DNA from: Mangrovibacterium diazotrophicum | GTDB taxonomy: Bacteria > Bacteroidota > Bacteroidia > Bacteroidales > Prolixibacteraceae | Direction: 5' to 3' | Assembly: GCF_003610535.1 (NCBI RefSeq) | Contig: NZ_RAPN01000001.1 | Span: 3,955,320-4,019,319, forward strand | Length of the DNA: 64,000 nt | In this document: positions 9,805-17,948 of the stretch, in pieces | How the letters are laid out: each line of letters starts with the position of its first letter | How positions within the stretch are numbered: the first letter of the stretch is position 1 | Program-made: the position numbers and the translations under genes | The notes under the pieces: generated by a model | Databases searched by the model: none | The model's input: only the letters and a program-made list of their open reading frames with translations | What the model was told of the DNA's origin: nothing

Positions 9805-9907
9805 TCTGGAGACGCGAGTCGCTATTTGGAGCTGGACTGCCTATTCTTTAATTCAGATTTTTGCTGGGTTTCTTTCCAATCGTAAATAGTAATTCGTGAA
9901 ATCGTAG
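9803..9907. repeat. degenerate 7-bp repeats in murF-alr/plsC gap
   Basis: After the murF-alr stop, AG-starting heptads lie at 9803, 9810 and 9817 (AGTCTGG, AGACGCG, AGTCGCT). Further on, GT dinucleotides at 9882, 9889 and 9896 mark heptads of the form CGTAAAT, AGTAATT, CGTGAAA. The copies are imperfect. The gap separates convergent genes. Confidence 0.4.
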
Positions 9908-9912
9908 ATAAG

Positions 9913-10650
9913 CTAGTCTTGCCCTAAGTGTTGCTTGATTTTTTGCTCGATTTCGGCGGTTAATTCCGCTACGTCGCGGCCAGCCGGTTCAATCGGGTCA
10001 AGCACGGTGTAGTTCAACTTTGTTCCAACCTGAAGCGGAAAATATCCTTTCGCCATCAACTGACTATTTCCATCAATTACAAAAGGAACGATACAGGCAG
10101 AAGGCGCCGACTTCAGCAGCATAGCAATACCCGGCGACTGAAAGCGTTTCACTTTGCCGTTTTTGCTGCGGGTACCTTCGGGGAAAATACTGGCACTATA
10201 GTTTTCTTTCTGAATATGCTTACCCAATTTGCTGATTTCAACCAGCGACTGACGCCCATTTTTGCGGTCGATTAGGGCTGAGCCACCATGGCGCAGGTTG
10301 TATGAAATACTCGGAATGCCTTTCCCCAATTCTTTTTTCGATACAAATTTTGGATGGTGTTTGCGAAATCCCCAAACAATTGGTGGGATATCAAACGTGC
10401 TTTGATGGTTGGATACAATAATAAAAGGTCGTCCTTGCGGTAGCTTTTCGAAGCCGCGAAAACGAATGCGAGAACCCAAAATAACAAGGCTATATAGTAA
10501 AAGGAAGTTCAGGACATCGACCGACTTTTTGCGCAATTGGTAGCCTCCCGTGTAACGACAAATCACCTGGATTGGGTGAAAAATAAGTAGCAACAGGCCA
10601 AATGTGAGGAGGTAAACGGGTGTCAACAAATAATTTAATACGGTCTTCAT
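9913..10650 (-). CDS. plsC: 1-acyl-sn-glycerol-3-phosphate acyltransferase
   Basis: A 245-residue membrane-bound acyltransferase that acylates lysophosphatidic acid to phosphatidic acid. Two hydrophobic segments at the N-terminus (about 5-30 and 45-65) anchor it in the inner membrane. The catalytic block I is VSNHQSTFD (HX4D), and block III is FPEGTRSKNGKVKRF, both complete. The length is standard for PlsC. It is divergent from the LysR gene across a 178-bp spacer that contains nested inverted repeats. Confidence 0.92.
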   Translation of the reverse strand: MKTVLNYLLTPVYLLTFGLLLLIFHPIQVICRYTGGYQLRKKSVDVLNFLLLYSLVILGSRIRFRGFEKLPQGRPFIIVSNHQSTFDIPPIVWGFRKHHPKFVSKKELGKGIPSISYNLRHGGSALIDRKNGRQSLVEISKLGKHIQKENYSASIFPEGTRSKNGKVKRFQSPGIAMLLKSAPSACIVPFVIDGNSQLMAKGYFPLQVGTKLNYTVLDPIEPAGRDVAELTAEIEQKIKQHLGQD

Positions 10651-10828
10651 AAATTCCCTATTCTGTTTTCAGCTCACAAAGAAACACATTTTGAGCTAAA
10701 ACGACGAATGTTTGAGTTGAGCAGAATAAGTAAAGCGAAATAGGGAACAAACAATGATGGGTGTTCTGATTTCATATTTTTCATTTCTTGTTCGATGTTT
10801 CTTATTTTTAGCGGTAAAAGAAAACCCA

Positions 10829-11716
10829 ATGGATTACCGCGACGAAGTGTTTATGGCTGTTGCCGAAAAGCTGAGTTTTTCGAAAGCAGCCGAGGATTTG
10901 TTTATCAGCCAGCCGGCCGTTACGAAACATATCAAGGAGCTGGAGAATAAATTGAATACCGCACTTTTTGATCGCAAGGGCAACAAAATTTACCTGACGC
11001 AGGCCGGCAAAGTGGCTTACCAACATTTGCGAAAAATCAGGGAACAATACGGCGAAATGGAATTTGAACTTGGGCGTTTAAATGATGCGCACCGTGGTTT
11101 GCTTCAAATTGGTGCCAGTTCTACTATTTCGCAATATGTTATTCCGGCTGTTCTGGCAGCTTTTCACCAGCGCTATCCGCAAATCAAGCTCGACTTGTTC
11201 AATGGAAACTCCTTTGATATGGAGCGGAAGCTGTTGAATAATGAAATTGACCTGGCTTTGGTTGAAAACGACAGTTCGCAGGCCAACATTCGGTATTTCG
11301 ATTTTATGGACGACGAAATAGTGGCTGTGGCTGCAGCGAACCAGTTAATAGCCAGGCAGAAATCACTGACGATTGCTGATTTCCAGGAAATCCCCATCGT
11401 GCTGCGCGAAAAAGGCTCCGGTACACTGGAAGTGATTCAGCACGCACTCTCCATGCAGCAGGTTGATTTGGAGCGGCTGAATATTTTCATTCACCTCGGG
11501 AGCACAGAAGCAATCAAAAACTTCCTGCTCAATTTCGATGGACTGGCTTTGGTTTCAGAGAAGTCAATCGAAAAGGAATTGGCACTGAAACAGCTGGTTC
11601 GCGTGAAGGTGAAGGATTTCGAGATTCGTCGGAAATTCAGACTGGCGGTACGACAGGGACCTGAGAAAAGCATTCCTGAATTGTTTCGGAGTTTTCTTTT
11701 TTCGTATAATATATAG
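10829..11716 (+). CDS. LysR-family regulator next to YeiH exporter
   Basis: A 295-residue LysR regulator. Residues 1-62 are the winged helix-turn-helix (LSFSKAAEDLFISQPAVTKHI), and about 88-295 are the periplasmic-binding-protein-like effector domain (IGASSTISQYVIPAVLAAF). ATG 10829 gives the normal family length; the longer frame from 10754 would add a hydrophobic 25-residue leader that no LysR protein has. It lies 74 bp upstream of the YeiH-family gene in the same direction. In enterobacteria the YeiE regulator is paired with yeiH and linked to sulfite response; the same job is inferred here. The effector is not visible in the sequence. Confidence 0.9.
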   Translation: MDYRDEVFMAVAEKLSFSKAAEDLFISQPAVTKHIKELENKLNTALFDRKGNKIYLTQAGKVAYQHLRKIREQYGEMEFELGRLNDAHRGLLQIGASSTISQYVIPAVLAAFHQRYPQIKLDLFNGNSFDMERKLLNNEIDLALVENDSSQANIRYFDFMDDEIVAVAAANQLIARQKSLTIADFQEIPIVLREKGSGTLEVIQHALSMQQVDLERLNIFIHLGSTEAIKNFLLNFDGLALVSEKSIEKELALKQLVRVKVKDFEIRRKFRLAVRQGPEKSIPELFRSFLFSYNI

Positions 11717-11721
11717 TTATA
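11705..11721. promoter_or_regulatory. LysR-box-like inverted repeat
   Basis: TATAA-N7-TTATA (arms 11705-11709 and 11717-11721) contains the T-N11-A core of LysR binding sites (T 11707, A 11719). It sits about 60 bp before the predicted start of transcription of the exporter gene, the usual position of a LysR recognition site. The arms are AT-only, so chance cannot be excluded. Confidence 0.4.
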
Positions 11722-11739
11722 GAGAATAAAAATATACAA

Positions 11740-11771
11740 TTTGACTTGGTTATAGTGTTCTTGTAGCTTTG
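11740..11771 (+). promoter_or_regulatory. promoter of the YeiH-family gene
   Basis: TTTG at 11740-11743, 20 bp spacer, TAGCTTTG at 11764-11771. Both elements match the Bacteroidota sigma-ABfr consensus with ideal spacing. Transcription should start near 11777, leaving a leader of only some 14 bases before the ATG at 11791. Confidence 0.7.
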
Positions 11772-11790
11772 TAAGCAAAAAGAATACGTC

Positions 11791-12729
11791 ATGAATCTCA
11801 ATCAACGTCAAATTCAACTCATCTACTTTGTGCTGTTGGCAGCCTGTTTTATGCCGTTTATGTCTCCCGCTTTGGCACTTCTCATCGGCATCGGCCTATC
11901 GCTGCTTGGTTTGAAACACCAGAAAATGTCAAGTTTTACAGCTATTGTTTTGCAGGCATCAATTGTACTAATGGGCTTTGGCATGAACCTGAGTCAAGTG
12001 GTGCAAGCTTCAAAGAGCGGTTTCGAGATTACAGCCGTTTCTGTTATTGCAACGATTTCGCTGGGGCTTTTGCTCGGAAAACTTCTGAAGGTTGATCACA
12101 AAATCAGCGTGCTGATTGCTGCCGGAACAGCGATCTGCGGAGGAAGTGCCATTGCTGCGTTGGCCCCGGTAATTAAAGCCCGAAACTTCCAGATTTCCTT
12201 CTCGCTGATTGTAGTTTTTGTATTGAATGCATTGGCGTTGCTGTTGTTTCCCATGATCGGCCACTTCTTTCACCTAAGCCAGGAAGCCTTTGGCTATTGG
12301 GCAGCCATTGCCATCCACGATACCAGCTCAGTTGTTGGAGCAGGCGCTTCATACGGTGCGAAGGCATTGGAGATTGCTACCACAGTTAAGTTGACCCGCG
12401 CGCTCTGGATTATACCGGTTTCGGTGGCCTTTGCTTTTATCGATCGTAAAAATGAAAAAGGTAAAATTAAAATCCCCTGGTTTATCGGGCTGTTCGTATT
12501 GGCGCTGCTATTTGCACACTTTGTTCCGCAAATGCAAGATACTTTTGGACATCTGAATTGGCTTGGAAAACGGGGAATGGTAGTTGCTTTGCTGCTGATT
12601 GGCTCTAATATTTCCATTGCCGATTCGAAACAGGCTGGCCTAAAAAGTTTCGTTTTGGGAATCGTACTTTGGTTTTCAATTGCGACACTCTCTTTTCTGG
12701 CTATTCAGCATCATTTAATTAACTATTAG
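11791..12729 (+). CDS. yeiH: YeiH-family putative sulfate/sulfonate exporter
   Basis: A 312-residue integral membrane protein with about ten hydrophobic segments and the UPF0324/PSE family signatures GTAICGGSAIAA (about 109-120) and AIHDTSSVVGAG (about 172-183). Members are putative exporters of sulfate, sulfite or organosulfonates across the inner membrane; the exact substrate is not established for the family. A LysR gene precedes it, and a multidomain persulfide-handling protein follows it 198 bp on, so the neighbourhood points to sulfur compounds. It has its own promoter and a strong terminator. Confidence 0.88.
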   Translation: MNLNQRQIQLIYFVLLAACFMPFMSPALALLIGIGLSLLGLKHQKMSSFTAIVLQASIVLMGFGMNLSQVVQASKSGFEITAVSVIATISLGLLLGKLLKVDHKISVLIAAGTAICGGSAIAALAPVIKARNFQISFSLIVVFVLNALALLLFPMIGHFFHLSQEAFGYWAAIAIHDTSSVVGAGASYGAKALEIATTVKLTRALWIIPVSVAFAFIDRKNEKGKIKIPWFIGLFVLALLFAHFVPQMQDTFGHLNWLGKRGMVVALLLIGSNISIADSKQAGLKSFVLGIVLWFSIATLSFLAIQHHLINY

Positions 12730-12754
12730 AGATCTTTTTTTGAACGAATACGTA

Positions 12755-12797
12755 AGATGCAGAAGCTCCCGATAACCGGATTTCTGCATCTTTTTTT
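12755..12797 (+). terminator. Rho-independent terminator of yeiH
   Basis: 10-bp perfect stem AGATGCAGAA (12755-12764) with TTCTGCATCT (12782-12791), followed by a run of seven T. It separates the exporter transcript from the CoA-disulfide reductase gene. Confidence 0.85.
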
Positions 12798-12927
12798 CAT
12801 AAAAAGCAGATGTTAAATCTTCTAAACAGGACGTTAAAATTACTTTGCAGATGATTGTGTTTTAATAAATATCTAGATATTTGCATGTCTATTTATAAAG
12901 ATAGCTTTTTACACAAATAAATATAAA

Positions 12928-15426
12928 ATGGCAAAGTATGTTATTATAGGTGGAGTGGCCGGCGGGGCTACTGCTGCCGCCCGTTTAAGAAGGTTGGATG
13001 AGCAAGCCGAAATTATCATGTTCGAGCGCGGACAGTATATTTCGTATGCGAACTGCGGGTTGCCGTATTACATCGGCGACACGATTAAGGAGCGCGAAAA
13101 GCTGCTGGTTCAAACACCCGAGAGTTTCAAGGCAAGGTTGAATGTTGATGTTCGGGTTTTGCAGGAAGTGATGAAAATTAACCGTGAAGCAAAGACGGTA
13201 GAAATTCAGAATCACAAAACAGGCGAAAGTTATGTCGAGAGCTACGATAAGCTGATTGTTTCGCCGGGAGCAGAGCCGGTTCGTCCGCCGATTCCGGGTA
13301 TCAGTCACCCTTCGATTTTTACACTTCGTAATGTACACGATACTGATAAAATCAAGACCTATTGTAACGAGAGAAAGCCGCGTCGTGCTGTTGTAATCGG
13401 TGCCGGTTTTATTGGTTTGGAAATGGCTGAAAACCTACACGCGCTAGGCATGGATGTGACGATTGTGGAAATGGCCAACCAGGTGATGGCGCCGCTGGAT
13501 TACGAAATGGCAGCAGAAGTTCACCAGCACCTGAAAACCAAGAATGTTGAGTTTTATCTGAAAGATGGTGTAAACGCCTTTGAAAAGGTTGACGACCATG
13601 TGAAAGTTGTTTTGCAGTCAGGTCGTGAAATTGAAACTGAGTTAGTGATTTTGTCGATTGGTGTTCGCCCGGAAACAAAACTGGTGAAAGAGGCTGGTTT
13701 GGAATTGGCTGAAAACGGAGGGATCAAAGTAAATGAGTACCTTCAAACCAACGACGAACATGTTTATGCGTTGGGTGACGCCATCGCTTTTCCACACCCG
13801 ATTACCGGGAAATATGTGAATACCTACCTGGCTGGTCCGGCAAACAAGCAAGGGCGTATTGTGGCCGATAACGTTGTGATGGGAAATACCCGTGTCTACA
13901 AAGGCGCTATCGCGACGGCAATTGCCAAGGTTTTTGATATTACTGTTGCATCAACTGGTTTGGCTGCAAAAGCGCTCAAGAAAGAAGGAATCGATTATAT
14001 TTCAAGTATCATTCACGGATCGTCTCATGCCGGCTATTACCCGGGAGCGATGCCTTACACGCTGAAAATTCTGTTTCAACCGAAAACCGGAAAGCTGTAC
14101 GGTGCGCAGATGATTGGTTACGATGGTGTTGACAAACGCATCGACCTGATCGCAACGGTTCTGATGAAAAATGGTACTATCTATGACCTGCAGGAAATTG
14201 AGCATGCTTACGCTCCGCCGTATTCTTCGGCAAAAGATCCGGTTAACCAGGCTGGTTTTGTGGCTGAAAATATTCTGACCGACAGATTGAAAGTGATGAA
14301 CTGGAGAGACGTCAGCAATATGGATTCGCGCAACATTTGCTTGTTGGATGTGCGTACGCCGGAAGAACACGAGTTGGGACACATTGAAGGTTCGTTGAAC
14401 GTTGAGGTGGACAAGATCCGTGAGCGGTTGGACGAAATTCCGCGCGATAAGAAAATCATTGTGTATTGCGGTGTTGGTATTCGCGGATATTTTGCTTGCC
14501 GAATCCTCACACAAAATGGTTTTACCGACGTGTACAACCTGAGCGGTGGTTACAAAACTTACGAACACACTACTTCAAAACAAAGTAACGAGGATATTTT
14601 CGAGTCAAGCTACATTGCGCACGATAGTAACATTTATCGTGGAAAGATTGGCGGAAATGTTGAGCCGATTCCGGCAGTAGCAAATTTCAAAACCATCGAG
14701 GTTGACGCTTGTGGATTGCAATGTCCTGGTCCGATTTTGAAATTGAAAACGGAAATGGCGAACCTGAATGTTGGCGATCGTTTGTTGCAGAAGGCCAGTG
14801 ATCCGGGTTTCCTGAAGGATGTACAGTCGTGGTGTAACATGACCGGTAATAAGCTGGTTTCGCTCGATAGTAATGCCGGAATTATTTCGGCTGTGATTGA
14901 AAAGGGAGGCGATAAAAAGCCAGCGGCTGCTAACGGTGCAACGGTAGCCAATTTGCCACAAAATAAAACGATGGTGGTTTTTAGTGATGATTTGGATCGT
15001 GCGCTGGCATCGATGGTGATCGCGAACGGAGCAGCCTCTACCGGAAAAGAAGTAACCTTGTTCTTCACCTTCTGGGGATTGAATGTCATTAAAAAGACTG
15101 AAAAGCCAAAAGTGGAAAAAGATTTCATGGGGAACATGTTTGGCAAAATGATGCCTGAAAGTGCCGGGAACCTGAAGCTTTCGAAAATGAACATGTTCGG
15201 TATGGGATCGATGATGATGAAGAAGCGGATGCTTTCAAAGAAAGTTGATTCGGTTGAAGATATGATCCGCACCGCACTCGATAATGGTGTTCGTATGATT
15301 GCCTGCCAAATGTCGATGGATGTGATGGGGGTGAGCAAAGAGGAACTGATTGACGGCGTTGAAATCGGTGGTGTTGCCACTTACCTGGAAGAGGCCGAAA
15401 AATCAAATTTGAACTTGTTTATTTAG
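12928..15426 (+). CDS. CoA-disulfide reductase-rhodanese-TusA-DsrE fusion
   Basis: An 832-residue four-domain protein. Residues 1 to about 450 are an FAD/NAD(P)H oxidoreductase of the CoA-disulfide reductase type (GGVAGGATAAARLRR at 8-22, redox Cys43 in YANCGLPYY). About 460-555 are a rhodanese domain with active Cys514 in IVYCGVGIRG. About 585-660 are a TusA domain with Cys599 in CGLQCPGP. About 690-832 are a DsrE2-like domain with Cys793 in MIACQMSMD and a Met-rich insert near 740-770. All four expected cysteines are present, so sulfane sulfur could be passed from domain to domain and reduced. This fused layout is known from anaerobic and facultative bacteria. With the YeiH neighbour it suggests persulfide, polysulfide or thiosulfate handling. 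Confidence 0.93.
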   Translation: MAKYVIIGGVAGGATAAARLRRLDEQAEIIMFERGQYISYANCGLPYYIGDTIKEREKLLVQTPESFKARLNVDVRVLQEVMKINREAKTVEIQNHKTGESYVESYDKLIVSPGAEPVRPPIPGISHPSIFTLRNVHDTDKIKTYCNERKPRRAVVIGAGFIGLEMAENLHALGMDVTIVEMANQVMAPLDYEMAAEVHQHLKTKNVEFYLKDGVNAFEKVDDHVKVVLQSGREIETELVILSIGVRPETKLVKEAGLELAENGGIKVNEYLQTNDEHVYALGDAIAFPHPITGKYVNTYLAGPANKQGRIVADNVVMGNTRVYKGAIATAIAKVFDITVASTGLAAKALKKEGIDYISSIIHGSSHAGYYPGAMPYTLKILFQPKTGKLYGAQMIGYDGVDKRIDLIATVLMKNGTIYDLQEIEHAYAPPYSSAKDPVNQAGFVAENILTDRLKVMNWRDVSNMDSRNICLLDVRTPEEHELGHIEGSLNVEVDKIRERLDEIPRDKKIIVYCGVGIRGYFACRILTQNGFTDVYNLSGGYKTYEHTTSKQSNEDIFESSYIAHDSNIYRGKIGGNVEPIPAVANFKTIEVDACGLQCPGPILKLKTEMANLNVGDRLLQKASDPGFLKDVQSWCNMTGNKLVSLDSNAGIISAVIEKGGDKKPAAANGATVANLPQNKTMVVFSDDLDRALASMVIANGAASTGKEVTLFFTFWGLNVIKKTEKPKVEKDFMGNMFGKMMPESAGNLKLSKMNMFGMGSMMMKKRMLSKKVDSVEDMIRTALDNGVRMIACQMSMDVMGVSKEELIDGVEIGGVATYLEEAEKSNLNLFI

Positions 15427-15455
15427 CAATAGTTTTTTTACACCAAGAATAGCTT

Positions 15456-15493
15456 TCGCCACTGTGCCTTCGGGCCGGTGGCGATTTTTTTTT
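15456..15493 (+). terminator. Rho-independent terminator with TTCG loop
   Basis: Stem TCGCCAC (15456-15462) with GTGGCGA (15478-15484), an inner GCC-TTCG-GGC tetraloop hairpin, then nine T. It ends the CoA-disulfide reductase fusion transcript. Confidence 0.85.
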
Positions 15494-15635
15494 GATTAGT
15501 CAGGTGATGAAGGTTGAATGGGTGGGCAATAAGTCAGTTATTTAGACTTGATATAAATTGAGTGTTTTTGTAAAATAAATATATTAAATACACGATTTGT
15601 TACGTTGTAGATTCTATTATCTAATTAATATAATT

Positions 15636-15643
15636 TAAGTTTG
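15636..15643 (+). promoter_or_regulatory. -7 element upstream of FISUMP gene
   Basis: TAAGTTTG fits TAnnTTTG. No TTTG lies at the right distance upstream, so it is either weak or activator-dependent. The start codon is 79 bp downstream. The rest of the 295-bp gap 15427-15721 is AT-rich and shows no gene. Confidence 0.4.
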
Positions 15644-15721
15644 TTTCGTGCGTTTGATAGTCGTCCGATTCTGAATCGATAATTACTGTCAACCTTCGTT
15701 GAACGAATAAAATCTACACCT

Positions 15722-17011
15722 ATGAAAAAAGCGATTTTCCTTGCCGGCATGCTATTGTTGTGCTTCGCCTGCTCTAAAGACGATCAGGAATTTGAGAGCA
15801 TTTACGACGTGTCATCCAATTATTATTTTGCAGCAAATATGGATGGTGTTCCATTGATTATCCAGGCTGACAATACGAATTATTACAATTACAGTGCAGA
15901 AGAAGGGGAGGAAAGTCTTTTCGGATATGTTGCGGGAAGTGAGAGCTATTTTGTAGGTTCAGAGGAAGATGCAGAGCAAGTAAGTATTTTCTTTTTGAAA
16001 ACATTCGAGAATGAGCCGACCGATTGTGCAGAGCTTTCTACGATTCTGAATGTCGGTAGTAATAATTATGCTGGCGTGACATCATTTGAAAACCTTACGG
16101 TGAGTGATGGTGTAGCCATTAACTATGTTGATGCGAATGGTGTTTTGTGGAGCACAGGAACTCTCGACGGTGATTTTTCTGACGGTGAATTTAAAATCAC
16201 GGAGATTACAAAATACAAGGATGATCCCACGACTTGTGTTGTGAAGGCCCGGTTTAGTTGTACCCTTTACAACGAATACGGAACTTCCGTTAAGCTTACA
16301 AATGGCGAGTTATGCGCTATGTTCCCTTCCTGCAAAGAAGCAGAAGAAGGTTCCGAAGATCCAGAGGACCTGGAAGGTGATTCGGGAACTTTTGTTGATG
16401 CTCGCGATAATCAGGAATACAGTTGGGTGCGCATTGGCAACCAGATCTGGATGGCCGAGAACCTAAAGGCAACAAAATATCGAAATGGCGATGTTCTGCC
16501 TAATGTGACAGAAAATGCAGAGTGGTATAATCTTAAGAAGGGCGCATACTGTAATTTCGAAAACAATGCTAATAACGGCAGCAAAAGCGGACTTTTATAT
16601 AACTGGTATGCCGTAAACGACGACAGAAAGATAGCACCAAAGGGGTGGCATGTTGCAACCGACGATGAATGGGCAGAACTGCTTAATTATGTCTCAAATA
16701 ATTTGGGTCAATCCTGTGGTACTAATTCAGCATTAGCGGCACAAAGTGATTGGGGGACTAACTCCAGCAATGAATGTTTTCCGGGTAAGAATTACAGTAC
16801 CAATAATTCGTCGGGATTTACAGCACTGCCCGGAGGTTATCGGTACCTGGACGGGACATTTGATGGTGATTATGATGCCTACTGGTGGAGTGCAACAGTA
16901 CATACGTCAGCTCATGCTTACTGCCGATATATTTGGGCTCACATGGATGAAGTTGAAAGAGGCAGTTTGTCCCAAAAAACAGGAATGTTTGTGAGATGTG
17001 TCAAAGACTAA
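15722..17011 (+). CDS. FISUMP-domain surface lipoprotein
   Basis: A 429-residue lipoprotein with signal MKKAIFLAGMLLLCFAC (lipobox Cys17). Residues about 30-200 form an unrecognised, beta-rich Asp/Glu-rich domain. Residues about 222-429 are a Fibrobacter succinogenes major paralogous domain: WVRIGNQIWMAENLKATKY, then GLLYNWYAVNDD, KGWHVATDDEWAELL, and the terminal FVRCVKD. Such domains occur in secreted or surface proteins of Bacteroidota and Fibrobacter; the biochemical role is not known. A small secreted barrel-like protein follows 43 bp on in the same direction and is likely co-transcribed. Confidence 0.85.
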   Translation: MKKAIFLAGMLLLCFACSKDDQEFESIYDVSSNYYFAANMDGVPLIIQADNTNYYNYSAEEGEESLFGYVAGSESYFVGSEEDAEQVSIFFLKTFENEPTDCAELSTILNVGSNNYAGVTSFENLTVSDGVAINYVDANGVLWSTGTLDGDFSDGEFKITEITKYKDDPTTCVVKARFSCTLYNEYGTSVKLTNGELCAMFPSCKEAEEGSEDPEDLEGDSGTFVDARDNQEYSWVRIGNQIWMAENLKATKYRNGDVLPNVTENAEWYNLKKGAYCNFENNANNGSKSGLLYNWYAVNDDRKIAPKGWHVATDDEWAELLNYVSNNLGQSCGTNSALAAQSDWGTNSSNECFPGKNYSTNNSSGFTALPGGYRYLDGTFDGDYDAYWWSATVHTSAHAYCRYIWAHMDEVERGSLSQKTGMFVRCVKD

Positions 17012-17054
17012 TTTATTCTTACTCTTTATCTAAAAATCAAAACCTCAACAAAAT

Positions 17055-17837
17055 ATGAAAAAGCTAGTTGTGCTTACAGCTGCCCTTCTTTTGTCCGTTT
17101 CTGCCTTTTGCCAGGAGCTGGATAACAAGGTTTACTTCCGGTTTGGCTATTCCATTCCTTCGTGGAATTACTTTGAACTTGGCAAAGATGGCTGGGACAG
17201 CGATGTAACCAAGTTAGGAGCAAACTTCGATTTGGGTACCATTATTCAGGTGATGCCTATCGGGGCAGGCGATCAAATGTCGATCGGTTTGAACTTTGAT
17301 ATTGCCTATCTTAGTTTTTCCCGTTTTCAAACGATTAACGATGAAGAGGGAACACTGCAGGATGGTACCGGTGAAGACCTGGTTGATGATTCCGGTGAAG
17401 ATTTGATCGGATATGGTTCCACCGCAAATCTGGGAATCTTTCGTGCAGGAAGTAAAATAGGCCCCTGTTTGACCTATTGCCCCGGAAGAAGAACAGCGAT
17501 TGATCTTTTCGCAAAAGCGGACATTGCCTGGGCGACCTTGATGATGCCTTATGGAAAAGATCTGGGCGACCTGGACGACAAATACTCTGCTTCAGTAACA
17601 TTAGGTTATGCTGCCGGACTAAATTTTCGCTATGGGAAGCTGATGATTGGTGTGGAATACAACGCCATCAACCCAAAGCTCGAGTACCGGAAGGAGCGTG
17701 GAACTTATTTCCAGCAACAGTTGGTTTTTATGGTGGATACCGGGGATGATTACACCTTTGAGTTTCCCGAGTCTGATTTAGGGAAAAAAGAATCGAAAAT
17801 GCGAAACCTCAATTTGACGGTCGGGATGTGCTTTTAG
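17055..17837 (+). CDS. secreted protein, probable outer membrane barrel
   Basis: A 260-residue protein with a Sec signal peptide (MKKLVVLTAALLLSVSAFCQ). The mature part alternates hydrophobic and polar residues in strand-like stretches and ends in the strand LNLTVGMCF, consistent with a small 8- to 10-stranded outer membrane barrel, though the last residue pattern is not a textbook one. Two Gly-Glu-Asp repeats (DGTGEDLVDDSGEDL, about 101-115) form an acidic loop. It follows the FISUMP lipoprotein closely, which suggests the two act together at the surface. I do not recognise a specific family. Confidence 0.7.
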   Translation: MKKLVVLTAALLLSVSAFCQELDNKVYFRFGYSIPSWNYFELGKDGWDSDVTKLGANFDLGTIIQVMPIGAGDQMSIGLNFDIAYLSFSRFQTINDEEGTLQDGTGEDLVDDSGEDLIGYGSTANLGIFRAGSKIGPCLTYCPGRRTAIDLFAKADIAWATLMMPYGKDLGDLDDKYSASVTLGYAAGLNFRYGKLMIGVEYNAINPKLEYRKERGTYFQQQLVFMVDTGDDYTFEFPESDLGKKESKMRNLNLTVGMCF

Positions 17838-17883
17838 CCAATCGCACAAGTTTGAACGGTGATGGGGTATGAGTAAACGATAC

Positions 17884-17929
17884 AATTCGCGAATTAAAGC
17901 TATCTTTAGAAGGCTAAACCGGTTTCTAA
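17884..17929. promoter_or_regulatory. paired palindromes upstream of DUF1080 gene
   Basis: Two perfect palindromes, AATTCGCGAATT (17884-17895) and AAACCGGTTT (17916-17925), with a -7-like TATCTTTA (17901-17908) between them. The second lies inside a wider inverted repeat TTAGAA (17906-17911) and TTCTAA (17924-17929). The CCGG-centred palindrome resembles LacI/GalR operators. The position fits control of the gene at 17949. Confidence 0.45.
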
Positions 17930-17948
17930 CCCAATAAACCTTAATCTC

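Noticed and set aside
10754-10828. Earlier start of the LysR gene
   Set aside because: It would add a hydrophobic leader that LysR proteins do not have; the ATG at 10829 gives the normal length.
14002-14568. Long minus-strand frame inside the CoA-disulfide reductase fusion
   Set aside because: It is a shadow of a well-supported gene and has no known domain.
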